A stretch of 64,000 nucleotides of DNA from Persicaria tinctoria. Taxonomy: Eukaryota > Streptophyta > Magnoliopsida > Caryophyllales > Polygonaceae. Under the pieces are notes generated by a model. The model had not been told where the DNA came from. It did not search any database and saw only the letters and a list, made by a program, of their open reading frames with translations. A program made the position numbers and the translations under genes. This document shows, piece after piece, positions 44,040 through 57,034 of the stretch; position 1 is the stretch's first letter, and each line of letters opens with the position of its first letter. Where the stretch lies: positions 31,306,475 through 31,370,474 of the forward strand of contig JBANSL010000009.1 of NCBI GenBank assembly GCA_037127255.1. Reading direction: 5' to 3'.

Positions 44040-47000
44040 ATGACACAAGCCGCCGCCACTGGCTCTACTCCGGCGCCCCCTCCCGCCAATGCCCCCCAAC
44101 CCGTTATTTCACCTGCTACATCTCAGGTGCCCTCATCGGCTAGATCCCCGGCCAGGGTAAAGGCAAGGGCCACCACTCGAGTGACCTCTCCTACCAGGGG
44201 CTCCAAATGTGCTAGCGCAGTGACCTCCTACTCCCAAGATGTTGAACCCAACCAAGCTTCTGCAACATCCCGTCCCTCTGGCAGGCCCTCCAAACGGGCG
44301 GACGTAGCATCCACAACCCACAACCCCCCCTCCCGAGCCTCCCAACCCTCTGCCTCCCAAGGGATTGAAACCACTCAACCCTCCGCCTCCCATTGTACTA
44401 AAACCACCCAACCCTCCGCCTCCCAATGTACTGAAACCACCCAAGCGCCTGCTACCTCCCAGCCCTCTGCCTCTCAAGCTCCTGGAACCTCTCGTGGTTT
44501 GCCAGATTCTCCATCTCCATCACCGGTTTGTGAAGGGGGCTCGTCATCCGAGACAAAAGACCACGCCAGAGAAAATGAGGATGCCTCAGAGCTTGTCGAA
44601 GGACACAAAGACGAGGAAGACGCCAGAGAAAATGAGGAAAAAGCCCCACGATGGAACAAACCAGTCTCCTTTTCACTGGTCAATGGATCGTAATTCAACT
44701 TCGTATATATTTTGTTTTGCCTAATTATGCTTGATTTAGTTTTGCTAGCTAAGATTTGGTTTAATTGCTTGCTAAGAGATTATGCAATTATGTGTATAAT
44801 ATACATGTTGTAATGGAACATTGAATACATGTTTTAAATAAATTGAACATCTGCAATTGCTTGGTGAGATTATGTACTTCTGTCATATGTTGGTTAGAAG
44901 TAGTTTGTGAAATTATTGAAATACATGCCTTGATCTATGTTCTGCATTATGAAATTACAGAACATAGAGTGGATTTATAATTCCTTTCATCTGTTTTGTA
45001 TGCCTTGCTGGAACTTTGAATACCTGGCTTCAACTTCTGTCTGTGTTGAAGGAGTAAGAACTGAAATTTCTTGCTCCATTAAAGAACTTAGGGTGCATTA
45101 TGAAATTATTTAATCTATGGTCATGGAACTTAGAGTGCTTCTGTTAATTATATGTTTGTGTCTTTGATGAGTTTCATGGGTAAGCATGATTGCATTTCTC
45201 AAGATTTAAGCATGGTGAATTATTATTTCATTTCTCAATCCAATCCAATTCTGTCTGTTTATGCATGCTAATTTTTGTTACCAGTTTAATGGTTAACCAT
45301 GGTTAAGTATGAGTTCAATTATGAAGCCAACTGTGTATATTTTTTCATGCTAATTCTTGTTACCAGTTTCATGGTCAAGCCAACTCTGTATATTTTTCTC
45401 AAGCCAACTATATTGATAACATTTTTTTTTTTATGTTTTTGGGTTTTTTGTGAAGCTTTGATTCCACAAATTCTGCGTATGGTGTCATGCTCCAAGTTAT
45501 TCATTCACATTTCAATGGACCCTACATAAGGTGGGGTGATGTTCCTGAAACAACAATAGAGTCATGGTGGGGAATGTTCCAGGTAAAAAAAATTTCATTA
45601 CTTGTGCTAACATTCAGTGCTTAAGTGTGAATTGTTTACAATTTCACTTCTTTGATCCATATGTGCAGAAGCGAACACGATGGGATGAAAACCTTTTTTC
45701 AGAAGCAGTTGTGTACAAGGCTTTCAAAACAAAGGGAGGGGACTACCTTAGGAACGTATTTGGGAAGGGTCGCAATGGAAAAACAAAGAAGCCTACATGG
45801 GTGAAGCAAGTGATATGGGCCCAAATGGTGGAGAAATGGGCAAAAGAGGATAAATTTCGCCGTCAATATGAAGTTAACAAGAAAAACAGAGCCATTGCAA
45901 CAGAGAAAGGGACTCCAATTTTCAGTGGTGGATCGGTTTCGACAATTGTAATCAAGGATCGACTGGTATGTTAAAATTAAATAAGTTGCTGTTGTTTTCC
46001 CATTGCATATAGTTTTAATCACTCTTACAGTCATTATTTACCATCTATTTGGTTTGCACATGTGCACTAATTAAATGTATATATTTACTTACAGAGGCTG
46101 GAGCTTGGAAAAGATCCAACCCCAAAGGAAACATTTGAAAAGTTCCATAGGAAAAAAGATGGATCTTGGGCCGGTGCTCAATGCCAAGAAACAGTGGTAA
46201 GTAACAACTTCAATCGTCCCTTTATGTTATGTACTTGTTATGTGGATAGTCTTTATGGCTTTGTTTGGTATCTTGCTATACTTGGGTATTTTTTATACTG
46301 TTGTATGGGTTCTGAGTGTATCGGCTTCCAATATGTGATTATTATGTGTAGGTACTCGTATATATTTTGTGTGTTGGTGATTGGGTTGTGTTGTATATGT
46401 TATTGATCATGTATGTTTTATGAAATTGGTTAGTATATGTCTGTTTTTTTAAGGGTCAGTTTGCAGGAAATTGGTTGTGATTATTATGTGTAGGTACGTA
46501 CTGGTACATATTTTGTGTCTTGTTGATTGGGTTATGTTTTCTATGTTATTCAGCATGTATGTTTTATGAAATTGGTTAGTACATATGTGTTTTTTAAGGG
46601 TCAGTTTGCAGGAAGTTTGTGATTGGGTTGGGTTGTCTACGTTATTGAGCATGTATATTGTCTCCTGTTGTGAATGTCTGATAAATTGGTTTTCTTGGGT
46701 TGCATTAAACATTTTACACCTTAATATGATGATGTGATCTAATTTTAATGTTGTTGCTGCTGCTTTATTTACATTGTTTTCCTGTTGTGCTCTTCTAATG
46801 TCTGATAAATTGGTTCTGTTATGCTCTTCTAATGTCTGATAAATTACTTGTAACACCATCGAACCTGCTGCTGCTTTGTTTACATTGCTTCTGGTTTTGT
46901 TATATTGCATTTAACATCTTTGTCATGTTCTTTGGCTAGGAAAAGTTCGACCATTTGGTAGAAGAAGAGGTTGATGATGCTGTCTCTGAGAATGCATCCC

Positions 47001-47442
47001 ACTCGGTTGACATGAATGCTTTGTGGCTCAAGGCGACAGGAGGTGCGAAGAAAGGTTGCGTTGTGGGCATGGGATCGGAGGCGCCAGCTATGTTGCTCTC
47101 AAAGCCGAATCCAGAATCTGTTGCACCAGCTGTTGCATCTGCTGGTGATGCCCCTTTGAAGGAATATGTCATCTCTGAACTTTCAAGCATGAAGCAAGAC
47201 TTGAGGAATGAAATGGTGGAGTTAGGGGATCAGGTGCAGAGCCAGGTGACCACAAACCTGAGGGAAGAAATGTCATCATTTGGAGATCGAGTGCAGGAAC
47301 AAGTTAGCTCAAGTGTCCGACAAGACATGGTAGCTATTGGGGAGCAACTAATGGACGAGACTAGGAAGGCCAATGAAGCTTGGCAGGAGAAGCTCCTCAT
47401 CACCATGATGCAATTCTGTAAGGGCAAAGGCAAATCAAAGTA
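44040..47442 (+). CDS. CACTA-1 TnpA-like protein (Transposase_24 type)
   Basis: The accessory CACTA gene whose product in known elements binds the subterminal repeats. First exon 44040-44693: Ser/Thr/Pro-rich with repeated TTQPSASQ and then a charged stretch. Later exons carry the conserved domain: about 45450-45582 (RWGDVPETTIESWW), 45669-45965 (AFKTKGGDYLRNVFGK, WAQMVEKWAKEDKFRRQYE, KKNRAI), 46095-46196 (LELGKDPTPKETFEKFHRKK) and 46940 to about 47442 (EEEVDDAVSEN, then a helical C-terminus). Introns are GT-AG. The link between the first and second exon is unclear because the first frame ends in a stop at 44693. The later exons look intact. Confidence 0.7.
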
Positions 47443-48207
47443 TGTTGTGTGTTTATGTTTTGGGTTCCCACGTACTGTCTTTAGACTTAGTCGTATTTGC
47501 ACTTGTCATGCTGTTGATCGAACTTGCGGGTTGGTTGTGTTATGGATGGTTAAACTTCTGGTTGTGTTTTGGATATGGTTTGTATGTGTTGGATGGTTTT
47601 GGATTTGTTTTGTATGTGTTTTGGATGAACAAATGATGGCAGTGGTATGTGTTAATTTTGTATGTGTTTGTGCCCAGCTATAATAAATAATTATATTATA
47701 TTTATTACCGAGCTCACAAATACAATTAAAAATATATAGCCACAAATGTGGCCACGGACATAGCCACGGACATAGCAACGTCTATTGTGCCACATGGCCA
47801 CGACCATAGCCACGGAAATATGGCCTAGTCTGTAGCCACGGGCATAGCAACGGACATAGCCACGTATGTGGCCACGAAAATAGCCACAACACTAGCAACG
47901 ACCCCTTAAAGAGGTGTCCCCTGGGTGGCCACGGATATAGCCACGACACTATTCGTTGCTGTATTCGTGGCTACAACCACGGATGACACCTTTCCGAACC
48001 GGCCACGGACGTAGCCACGGGCTTGTCAGATCGTGGCTATTAGCCACGGATATTGTGGCGGTGGCTGTTAGCGTCGAGGCATATAGCCTCGAATGGCGAC
48101 GGACGTCAAATTCATGGCTATGCCCGTGGCTAAACCGTTTAGCCACGGAATTTGGTGGCCAATTCGTGGCTATTTGACCGTGGCTATTTCCTGTGTTTTT
48201 GGTAGTG
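47443..48207 (+). repeat. CACTA-1 3' part and right subterminal repeats
   Basis: After the coding end, a GT-rich stretch is followed from 47738 by closely spaced AGCCACG/CGTGGC words up to the terminal repeat. They are denser than on the left side. Confidence 0.75.
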
Positions 48208-48943
48208 GCCCATTCTTTACCTTATCCGGGGATTATGTTGAGAATGATGTCACATTATGGAGATTATTATATGGTATTTGTTTTGTTATATATCATAAAT
48301 GGAGTTTGGCAGGAATGTTTCAAAGATATGGAAAATTTAATGAGTGAAAGAAAATCCGGTCACCTCAGTAGATAAAGGCAGATCGACCCTACCTGCGTTG
48401 AGATAATAGTTCCGCGGGATGGGACACCAAGGTAAGGTGTCCGAACCACTGAGTATCCGGGGCCATTCATGACACCCATGTTTGCGACTCGCGAGAAGGC
48501 AGTGCTGAGGTTAGAGAGTTAAAAACATAATATTGAAAAAAACATTGAGCGAATGAGAGAAAGGTGAGAAATCAAAGGAAGAAGAAATATGGTATGAAAG
48601 TTTGGAAAGTACTCCATTTCCCCGGATCATTAGCACCACATGGCCAAAAATCGCCCACCTTTAGCCTTTTACCAATCTATTCTTTTTTTAGCTTAAATTA
48701 AAGTCCTCTTGATTATTAATGCTTTGTCACGAATGAATGTTCGGCATAACCCTCCTTTTGTGAGTAGATGTTGCTTTTTAATTGCACATGTATGGATTTG
48801 TGACATTGGTACTTTTTCGATGATGGTAATTGATTGCAGGGACATATAAGAATGAATCTAAGATGTTGAGAGTTTTAATTTCTTCCCCTGAATGACAATT
48901 AAAAGTATTGCTTCAGGACAAGCAAGCTTAAGTATGGGGTGTT
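48208..48943 (+). other. 3' internal region and polypurine tract of element B
   Basis: Non-coding. Matches element A's 38640-39166 in reverse complement and ends AAGTATGGGGTGTT (48930-48943) before the LTR. Confidence 0.7.
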
Positions 48944-49453
48944 TGTTGTGAGCCTAATTTGCCATGTTTTATACTTATTTTATAGCGATTTCTGCATGCA
49001 TTTCATATCATTGGGTTAGAATAGTACATAATCTATGTAGTTTATGCTTATTTTCCAAATTATGGAATCTACACTAGTTTCTGTTTAATTTCACAGAAAT
49101 CGAGGCATTTTAAAGCAATTCAGAGAGAGGATGAAAAGCTCGAAATCAACTACAAAAAGAGAGAGGTCGAGTGGAGCAAATCGAGCAGAAACACCAGAAA
49201 TCGACCTACAAAATTGGAGCAGAACATAACAGGTCGATATCGACCAAACATTTGGTCGATATCGAGTCAGCACTGGTCGATTTCCACTCCAAAGGCCAAG
49301 ATCGAATGAAGAAGCAAAGATAGGTCGATATCGACCTGACTTGGTCGATATCGAGCCACCCCCAGAGTCGATTTCGAGTCCTGATTCCGAGTTGGCTTTC
49401 TTCCACATGAAGCAAGAGATATTCTATCAACTCAAGAGAAGATTTATCAAGAT
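48944..49453 (+). repeat. 3' LTR of element B, cut by CACTA-2
   Basis: Starts TGTTGTGAGCCTAATTTGCC. TCGATATCGACC/TCGATATCGAG palindromes occur at 49230-49375. It ends where CACTACTAG begins at 49454. Confidence 0.8.
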
Positions 49454-49830
49454 CACTACTAGAAAAGCGTGTATATATCGGCGTTTTTCGATCGACGCTT
49501 AACAATTTAGTCAACTCCATTTTTCGGCGCGCGGGAAAATACGATATTTTATTGGACGCTTTTAAGCGTCTAGAATAATGGACGCTTAAATATGTCGATG
49601 GGCCTTAATATGCATCAAAGTTTTCAGGCCCATCTAAGAAACTGATCGATCGTATATTCATCCCCATTAAAAAATCAAGAAATATAAAAAAAATCCCTAG
49701 AAAGCGCTTCTAGCTAATTTCCATTTTTGTTCCACCCATCTAAATCCAAATTAAAACCTAAACTATTCTCCAAATGAAGATCTCTGAAAGAACATGCCCG
49801 CAGAGTACGTTGGTTGAAATTTGGGATATG

Positions 49831-51765
49831 TGTTGTGAGCCTAATTTGCCATGTTTTACATTATCTTTTATATCGATTTCTGCATGCATTTCATACATTT
49901 GGGCTTGAATGATACAAAATATGTGTAGTTTATGTTTAGTTGTTATATATGGAGGTCTACACAAGTTTTTGTTATATTTCGCAGAAATCGGACGCATTTT
50001 GGAGCTTAATGGAAAGTCATGGAGAAGCCCAGAATGGTGCAGCTAGAGAGAAGGCCAATTTCCGGCTTTCATCATTCTGAATCAGGTTGTGATGTCTTCA
50101 TGAGATTTGTAGCCCTCGGAAAGAGCTTTCCAACGCATGGTCATATGCGTCAATCCGACAACCGAGGCATCGGGAAAGTGCGTTTTACGAACAGAGCTGG
50201 GAGCTGAGGAAAGTTATCGATATCGACAAGATTTGTCGACATCGAGGAGTTATCAACTCGACATGTGTTCTAGACGTCGAGCACGAGCACCAGACGAAGA
50301 AACTTCTAGACATCGACAACTTTTGTCGATATCGAGGAGACATGTCGAGAAGATTTGTCGAGCAGCTCCAGAAGTCGAGATCGAGGAGAAGTCCGAGCGG
50401 GATTGGATACTTGCAAGCTAAGATTCGTCCAATTCTATCAAGATCTATCAAGACCAAAGAAGATGTCCACACATTAGATATAATCCTAGTCTATCTATTT
50501 TATTTAAATACACTATGTTATTTATTTATCATTAAGTTTTAGATATAGTTTTAGATAAAGATATTTATCTTCTATCCTTGATTAGCGAGGATTAGAAGCC
50601 TATAAATAAGGCCCTAGGGGCTCAGTTTTAATCATTCCAGTTCAGATTCAATTTCAGAGAAAAGTAAGTAGGAGAAGTAGAGAGAGAGAGAGAGAGTGAG
50701 CAGCCGGTTGGAGTTGTGAAGCGAGAGCGGAATTGGTTTCGAGCGGTTGTAAACTTTGGTTTATTTTAATGCAAGTTTCTTTCATCAATTCAATGTCTGC
50801 GATTGCAATGAAGAGCGAGTAGTCCACCCACTTCTGGGGCTGGGGTGAGCCCGACGGTGGCCATGTGAGGCGATGCGATAAAGGTCAGATCTTTTGTGCA
50901 ATTTATCTTCTTTTCCTATGAGCATGATTCTTTTGCGAGAGTTGAAGGTGATCCTTGTTGGTATTATTGAAGCGAAAGTGATCTTAATGCAACTTGGATT
51001 AATTATGTGAAAAGGGTTAGTAACAGTTAGGGTTTATGCGAAAGCCTCTATATGCCTAATTGTTAGTAACGAAAGTTATTTAGATGGAAAGCATGATCTT
51101 TTATGCCTTTATGTGTTACTTTGCATGGTTATCGTTGTGGTGTTGAAACCCTAGCTTTGGAAGTCCTTTAGTTTATTGATTTATTTCATCGAAATTCGTG
51201 TTCCGTGTTCGAAAGCATTTGCATTTAAATTTCTGTTACTTATCGATCTCGGAAAAATCTTGTCGATATCGATATATCTTGTCGACGTCGAGAAGTTTTA
51301 ACGAAGTCGAGTTCTTTCTGTTGTCGATCTGAATCTTGTCGATCTGTGTGCTGTGTCGAGTAGTCGTCGATATCGACAACCTGTGTCGACAAGACTCGGT
51401 CGATTAGCTTCTGTCGAGTTACTTACTGTTCTGTCGACTTGTCTGCTGTTGTCGACGTGCTTTATCGAGTACCTCTGCCTTGCTTGCTTTTGCTTGTTTG
51501 CTTCTGTCTTTGCTTTTATTTTAGTTGCCCTTGCCGGGTTTATTTGTTTGCTTTTATTTGTTTCTTTCTCTGCGATTCTGTCTGTTCTGCGCTGCTGTTG
51601 TGAGAATCTGATAGCTACCTGAGAATTGCTGACGTGCTTCCTCGTGGATTCGATCCTGACTTTTCTCTTACTACAACGGGAGGAAGTCTTGTAATTATTT
51701 GCTGAGACAGGGGAGTCATTCTAAACCATATTCTATTCTACACTTGACTTACTCCTGCAACAACA
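49831..51765 (+). mobile_element. Solo LTR S2 of the Athila group inside CACTA-2
   Basis: 1935 bp, TGTTGTGAGCCTAATTTGCC to ACTCCTGCAACAACA, with the perfect duplication ATATG at 49826-49830 and 51766-51770. A TATA-like TATAAATA is at 50601-50608, with a GAGA run near 50690. TCGATATCGA-like palindromes cluster at 50215-50380 and 51245-51480. It is a close relative of S1 and S3. Confidence 0.9.
50601..50608 (+). promoter_or_regulatory. TATA box of the Athila-group LTR
   Basis: TATAAATA in a GC-flanked context (AAGCC...AGGCCC), conserved at the matching place in S1 (37091-37100, minus) and in element A's LTR. This is the likely start region of genomic RNA in the family. Confidence 0.5.
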
Positions 51766-51770
51766 ATATG

Positions 51771-53474
51771 GAAGCCACAAATCTTGAAGACTCAACTAAA
51801 TTGTTGAAATATTGACTAGGAATTTGAGTTTCTACAGAGATATCGACCGGGTAAGTGGTTGAACTGATCTAAAGTATAGGTTTTCTACTTTCCTTCAAAT
51901 CGAAAATTTAGAATACGGTTGCTCCAATTTAGAGTCTTCGATGGCTTTTGTTCCAATTTAGAATCGAATTTGTGCTTTTCTACAGGGATCGAAGTTTACT
52001 GATCGACTGGGCAACTACTGTTGTAATTTAGAATCCAGGCTCTTCAAAATCGAAAATTTGCTTGAGAATCTCAAGTTTATCAGCCAGGTAAGTGGTTGAA
52101 CCTAAACCAAAAGCTTTCATCTGGATAACTTTCGCTTAAGTGTTTGTATTAAAAAAGTCCAAAAATTTATTTCATTTTGTAAGAACAAAGAAGAAAGGGG
52201 ATGTGAGAGGAAGAAAAACAGGAGTGTTAAGAGGGAGAAATGGGTTTATGTGTGGTGAAGGAAAGGTCAGTAGAGGAGGAAATAAAAGGGGCTGAGATTG
52301 GAAGGGTATAGGACATGGGGAAGGTTTGTTTTACTTTGATTTTCGTGATTTTTTAAATATTTTAGAAGGGGGGTTGTGGTTTGGCATTTATTGTTGTTGT
52401 GTAGGAAATAGAACAGGGGAGGGGTTGTTTGTAATTGCTTGAGGAAAGGGAAAGAGACAAGGGAGATGCAGGAAAAAGAAATGGGTTTAAGAAGGGGCAT
52501 GCCTAGTGTGAAATTGGTGGTCTATTTGGAGTGTGGGAGGATTGAGGTGCAATCGACATGGGGGAAGGGAAGTCTTCTGAATTTTGTGGGGGGGAAGGAG
52601 ATAAAAAAAAAGGGTGGTCCCAATTGAAAGATTCAAAATACCCGAAAATAAAATTCTGAAACCCAGTCTCTCGACTTTACCCGACCCAATTCAAAATAAA
52701 ATTTCAAAACCTAAATAGTAATGAAATCCAAAAAATAATTCCAAGTCTCGGAATAAGAAAACAGATTTAGAAATCCGTTGTACAATCCAATTTAAAATTA
52801 TGTCGGAATTCCCTTTGAAAGAATTAGAATATAATTTAATAGCCCGGTGACGGAAAATTTTAAAATTCTTGAAATCTTAGAAATTAATTAAATCAAATTC
52901 AACTTGGGATCAAATCATAATTTACAAAAATATTATTTTATATTTTAAGGTCTTTACACATTTAGACTTGGAAGTGGTTGAATGTTGACCCAAATGTTTG
53001 GTGTTTGAATTCACAGTGATTGGAACTAAAACAGCCCTGGGAATTGCAAGTTTTTGATCCATCTCTAGCCACCTACAATGTCAATTTATGCAATTTGGTA
53101 TTCAAGAAGAGAGGTAATTATTGTTTTAATTAGAATTACTATTTTTCAATTATGGAGGTTTTGCTTTCTTTTTTCTTACTGTATTATTTTGAGCATTATA
53201 TTGTTTTTATTGATTGATGCTTTATTATGTTATACACTTGGTTGGTGATTATTTGTACTTTAATTTTCATTTTTTTTAATGGAAACTAGTATTTTTTTTA
53301 CAATAAAAGTTCATAGGTGGGTGTAAAAACTATTTACTTAAGTGACCATGTAATGCTTCAAGTATCAGTAATAAGCTAACTAAATGGTCATTTATATATT
53401 ATAAATTTTTTTTAATGTATTTTTAGGTAAGTAGTTAGAATTTAAATTATAGTAAATCATTTTTATATGTAGGT
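51771..53474 (+). other. CACTA-2 left subterminal/leader sequence
   Basis: No coding frame that I trust. It probably includes the promoter, leader and first intron of the transposase gene, which starts at 53475 just after a TATATGTAG|GT-type junction. Confidence 0.45.
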
Positions 53475-56400
53475 ATGGATACAAGTTGGACTGAATTACC
53501 AAATAATCACCCAGATTATAGTAATGGAGTCATGAAGTTCATAGAGTTGGCTAGGGGAAATCTTGTTCAAGAGAGAACTCGATGCCCATGCAAAAAATGT
53601 AAAGTGGACAAGTGGGTCCTAATAGATGAAGTAGAGCGCCATCTATTATTTAAGGGGTTTTACAAACCTTACAAGAAGTGGATTCATCACGGGAAAGGGG
53701 ATATGCTTCCACGCATGTTGGGACATGATTTGGGAAGTACGAATCAAGGAACCCTTAAAAGTCAACAAGTTGTTGTAGGCCAGGATGATATGCAAGGGCT
53801 GTTAACTGCAACTTTTGGTCCCAACATCCCTCCTTCCACCTATCATGTAAATAATTTGGATACACAACCAAATTATATTGAGAAGGAACCCTTCAATGTC
53901 CATACAAAACCTAATATCTCTGACCATTTTTCTTTCGAAGAGCCTAGTGAATCACCATTTATCAGTGATGAAGAAAATGCCAAGTATCAAAAGCTGCTTA
54001 AAGATGCAAACGAGGAACTCTACGCAGGTTGTAGCTCATTTTCGAAACTGTCATTTCTTTTCAATTTGATGCATATGAAATCTTCATTCCACTGGAGCGC
54101 AGAGTCTTTCAATATGTTGCTCAAACTTCTAGTTGATGCATTTCCGCAAATTATAGAGTTCCTAGTATCTTACTATGAATCAAGAAGATGATAAATGACT
54201 TGGGACTTGGATATGAAAAAATTGATGCTTGTCCAAACAATTGTATCTTGTATTGGGGTGAATTATCGGAGTTAGATTGTTGTCCTATTTGTAATTCTTC
54301 GAGGTGGCAAAAGGTTAAAGGAAAAGAGGATGATACAACCGGGAGTAATGTTGTTAAGAAGAATCAGCCAGCTAAGATTATGCGATATTTCCCTCTGATT
54401 CCAAGATTAAAAAGGATTTATATGTCATCTAAGACGGCTACAGACATGAGATGGCATGATAAAGATCATGTGAAGGATGGGAAACTCCGACATCCGGCAG
54501 ATGCTTGAACATGGATAGACTTTGATGCCATGTATTCTGACTTCTCATCTGAGCCTCGTAATGTACGACTTGCTCTTGCTAGTGATGGTTTTAATCCATA
54601 TCGTCTCATGAATACTAGTTATAGTACATGGCCAGTGGTATTAATTCCTTATAATTTGCCCCCATGGTTAGTTATGAAGCCATCATCATTTATCCTCTCG
54701 ATGATTATTCCTGGAAAATCAGGACCAGGAAATGATATTGATGTATACTTGCAGCCATTGTTGCATGAGTTGAAACTATTGTGGGAAGGTATTGATGCTT
54801 ATGATGCTTCTGTTGGAGAATGGTTTAGATGGCGGGCTGCATTGATGTGCACAATTAATGATTTCCCCGCATTAGGTATGTTATCTGGTTGGAGCACCAA
54901 CGATTATAATACATGTCCAGTCTGTACAAACTCAACTCACTCATACATGTTTGGTGGTAAAATATCTTATGCAGGACATCAAAAATGGTTACCAGATGGT
55001 CATCCTTACCGATCTCAAGGGGAGTTGTTCGATGGGACTTGTGAATATGGTCATGCTCCAATTCGTACATCTGGGTCAGAGATTTTGAGGCAAAAAGAAG
55101 GGATTGATTATGTTTATGGAAAGAAGAAGAAACCTCCTGTCAAAAAGAGAGTTAGGCGAGCTGCTGGCACTTCTACATAAGGAGATGCTACATGTGATGA
55201 AGAGCATGTTGCACTTTGGAACAAAAGGAGCATATTTTTTGACTTACCAAATTGGGAGCATAACATGTTGGGCCATAATTTAGATGTTATGCACATAGAG
55301 AAAAATGTATGTGATATTTTGTTAGGAACTCTTCTTGATATGGGCAAAAAAAGCAGAGATGATGTCAAAGCTAGAAAAGCTATTGAAATGTTATGGGTAA
55401 AGCCCCATCTTTGGCTTCAACCTCGTCCGAATCGAGAGCCAATTATGCATCCAGCTTCATACACCATGTCGTTAGTGGAAAAAGAGAGATTCTTAACGGT
55501 TTTGCAGAAATTGAGAGTTCTTGATGGGTATAGATCTAACCTTTCTCGATGTGTTAGCATAAAGCAGTGAAAGTTAACAGGCCTAAAAAGTCATGACAAT
55601 CATGTGTTAATGCAAGACATCCTTCCCATAGCTTTACGTGCATCCAGAGCTACACAAGTTGTTGATTTACTTTCAAACTTGTCTTCATTTTTCAAGTATT
55701 TATGCTCTACAACTCTTGATTTAGAAGAACTGGATGCTTCTCAAGCCTTGATTGCTCTTACTCTTTGTGAAATGGAAAAAGAGTTCCTTCCTTTCTTTTG
55801 TACAATCATGGTTCACCTACTAATTCACTTGGTGGATGAGGCTAAGCTTGGTGGTCCGGTTCAGTATAGGGGGATGTATCCTATTGAAAGGTAGGTAAAC
55901 CTAGATTTATTTAGTATTTTTCATCTGTGGATCTTTGTAATGAATTATTCATTGACTAAAAAATTATTATAAAGGTATTTGGCGCATTTGAAGTCATATG
56001 TCAGCAATAAAGCCCAACTAGAGGGGTATATTGCTGAAGGATATATTCTAGAAGAGACAACCACTTTCTGTTCAAGATATTTAGAAGGATCTGAGACAAT
56101 TTTCAGCCGATCAAAGAGGATTGATGATGTTGTAGAGAACAATCATCTATATTTGTATAACTCTGGTGGTCGTGTAGTTGGAATGACAAAGCTTGTTTCC
56201 CTTGATGACCAAAGTTTGAAGCAAGCATGTCGTTATGTTTTGCTACATTGTGATGATATGAATGATTTAAAAGCATAAGTCAAAGAGTATGTTGTACATA
56301 TTAATTTCATTCATAATTTGATTAATTATATATGGAACTAACTATTTGCAAAACATATGAAATTGATTTATTCATCAAAAGCAACAACATGAAGGAAGAG

Positions 56401-57034
56401 TTCAAACCAATGAAGACATTCAAAATGAGTGGATTTTACATGAATTTGCAAGCTGGCTTCAAAATCAGGTTATTTGGATTTTAGTACCATAGAAAATTGT
56501 CTAGTTGGGAAGTTTGGTGTTTTACTCTTTTTTTTTTTTGGTAACTATTAGGTGCACAACATATCTGACATAAATGAAGACGTCTTGATAAAGGCTTTAG
56601 TTGGTGGATTGAACAAATTTGCCAAAAGATTCAAAGCCTTTACGATCAATCGGTATAAATTTCACACCATTGATCGGGAAGAATTTCGGAAGACACAAAA
56701 TTCTGGAGTTATGATCGAAGCAGATGGTCAAGCATATTATGGGAGGCTCATTGATATCTATGAGTTAGATTATTATGGCTCATAAAAAGTTGTAGTATTT
56801 CGATGTGAATGGATTGATGTAAATAGGGGTTTGAGGGTATACGGGAAAGAAGGTGCTTGTGTCAACTTCTCCAAGTTGATGCATACGGGTCGATTTTTGC
56901 AAGATGACCCGTTCATATTTTCTTCTCGGGCTAAGCAAGTTTTCTTTGTTGAAGATGAGTTACGAAAGGGGTGGTTTCATGTCATTCGGACAAAGCCTAG
57001 GGATTTATTTGATTTAGGCAATGATGAACATTAA
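53475..57034 (+). pseudogene. CACTA-2 transposase (Tnp2 type), near full length, broken
   Basis: Transposase-associated domain: MDTSWTELP...RCPCKKCKVDKW, DEVERHLLFKGF (53475-53700). Transposase_21: CPNNCILYWGE, CCPICNSSRW, YFPLIPRLKRIY, WPVVLIPYNLPPWL, LSGWSTNDYNTCPVC, HNLDVMHIEKNVCDILLGTL (54188-55400). DUF4218-like: LMQDILPIALR, PVQYRGMYPIER (55600-55891), spliced at 55892-55974 to YLAHLKSYVSNKAQLEG. DUF4216-like: GGLNKFAKRF to VFFVEDELRKGWFHVI (56552-57034). Lesions: a 1-nt shift near 54188, and stops near 54506, 55178, 55568 and 56783. Unlike CACTA-1, nearly the whole gene is still present. Confidence 0.87.

Larger units (their letters stand above)
40669..48207 (+). mobile_element. CACTA (En/Spm) element CACTA-1, internally deleted
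   Basis: The terminal inverted repeats start CACTACCAAAAACACAGGAA and match for 30 bases at both ends. The 3-bp duplication GCC lies at 40666-40668 and 48208-48210. Subterminal regions carry repeated AGCCACG words in both orientations. Inside are a truncated Tnp2-type transposase (42171 to about 43935) and a TnpA-like gene (44040 to about 47442). The 7.5-kb length with half of the transposase missing marks a non-autonomous derivative. It sits in the internal region of element B. Confidence 0.93.
39167..49453 (+). mobile_element. Athila-like element B, opposite orientation, split by CACTA elements
   Basis: Starts with an LTR (TGTTGTGAGCCTAATTTGCC) inserted after GTGTC in the 3' internal part of element A. 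Only about 375 bp of the 5' LTR remains before it jumps to an integrase C-terminal fragment (39606-39842) and internal sequence (to 40668). After CACTA-1 the internal part resumes at 48208, with a purine tract at 48930-48943 and a 3' LTR from 48944. That LTR is cut at 49453 by CACTA-2 and I do not see it resume. The two LTR pieces are closely similar over their shared 350 bp. Confidence 0.75.

Noticed and set aside
44133..44477. Gly-rich 114-codon minus-strand frame
   Set aside because: Antisense shadow of the Ser/Thr/Pro-rich TnpA-like exon.
46155..46910. Frames at 46194-46406 (+) and 46449-46910 (-)
   Set aside because: They lie in the third intron of the CACTA-1 TnpA-like gene and show only low-complexity, hydrophobic or repeat-derived peptides.
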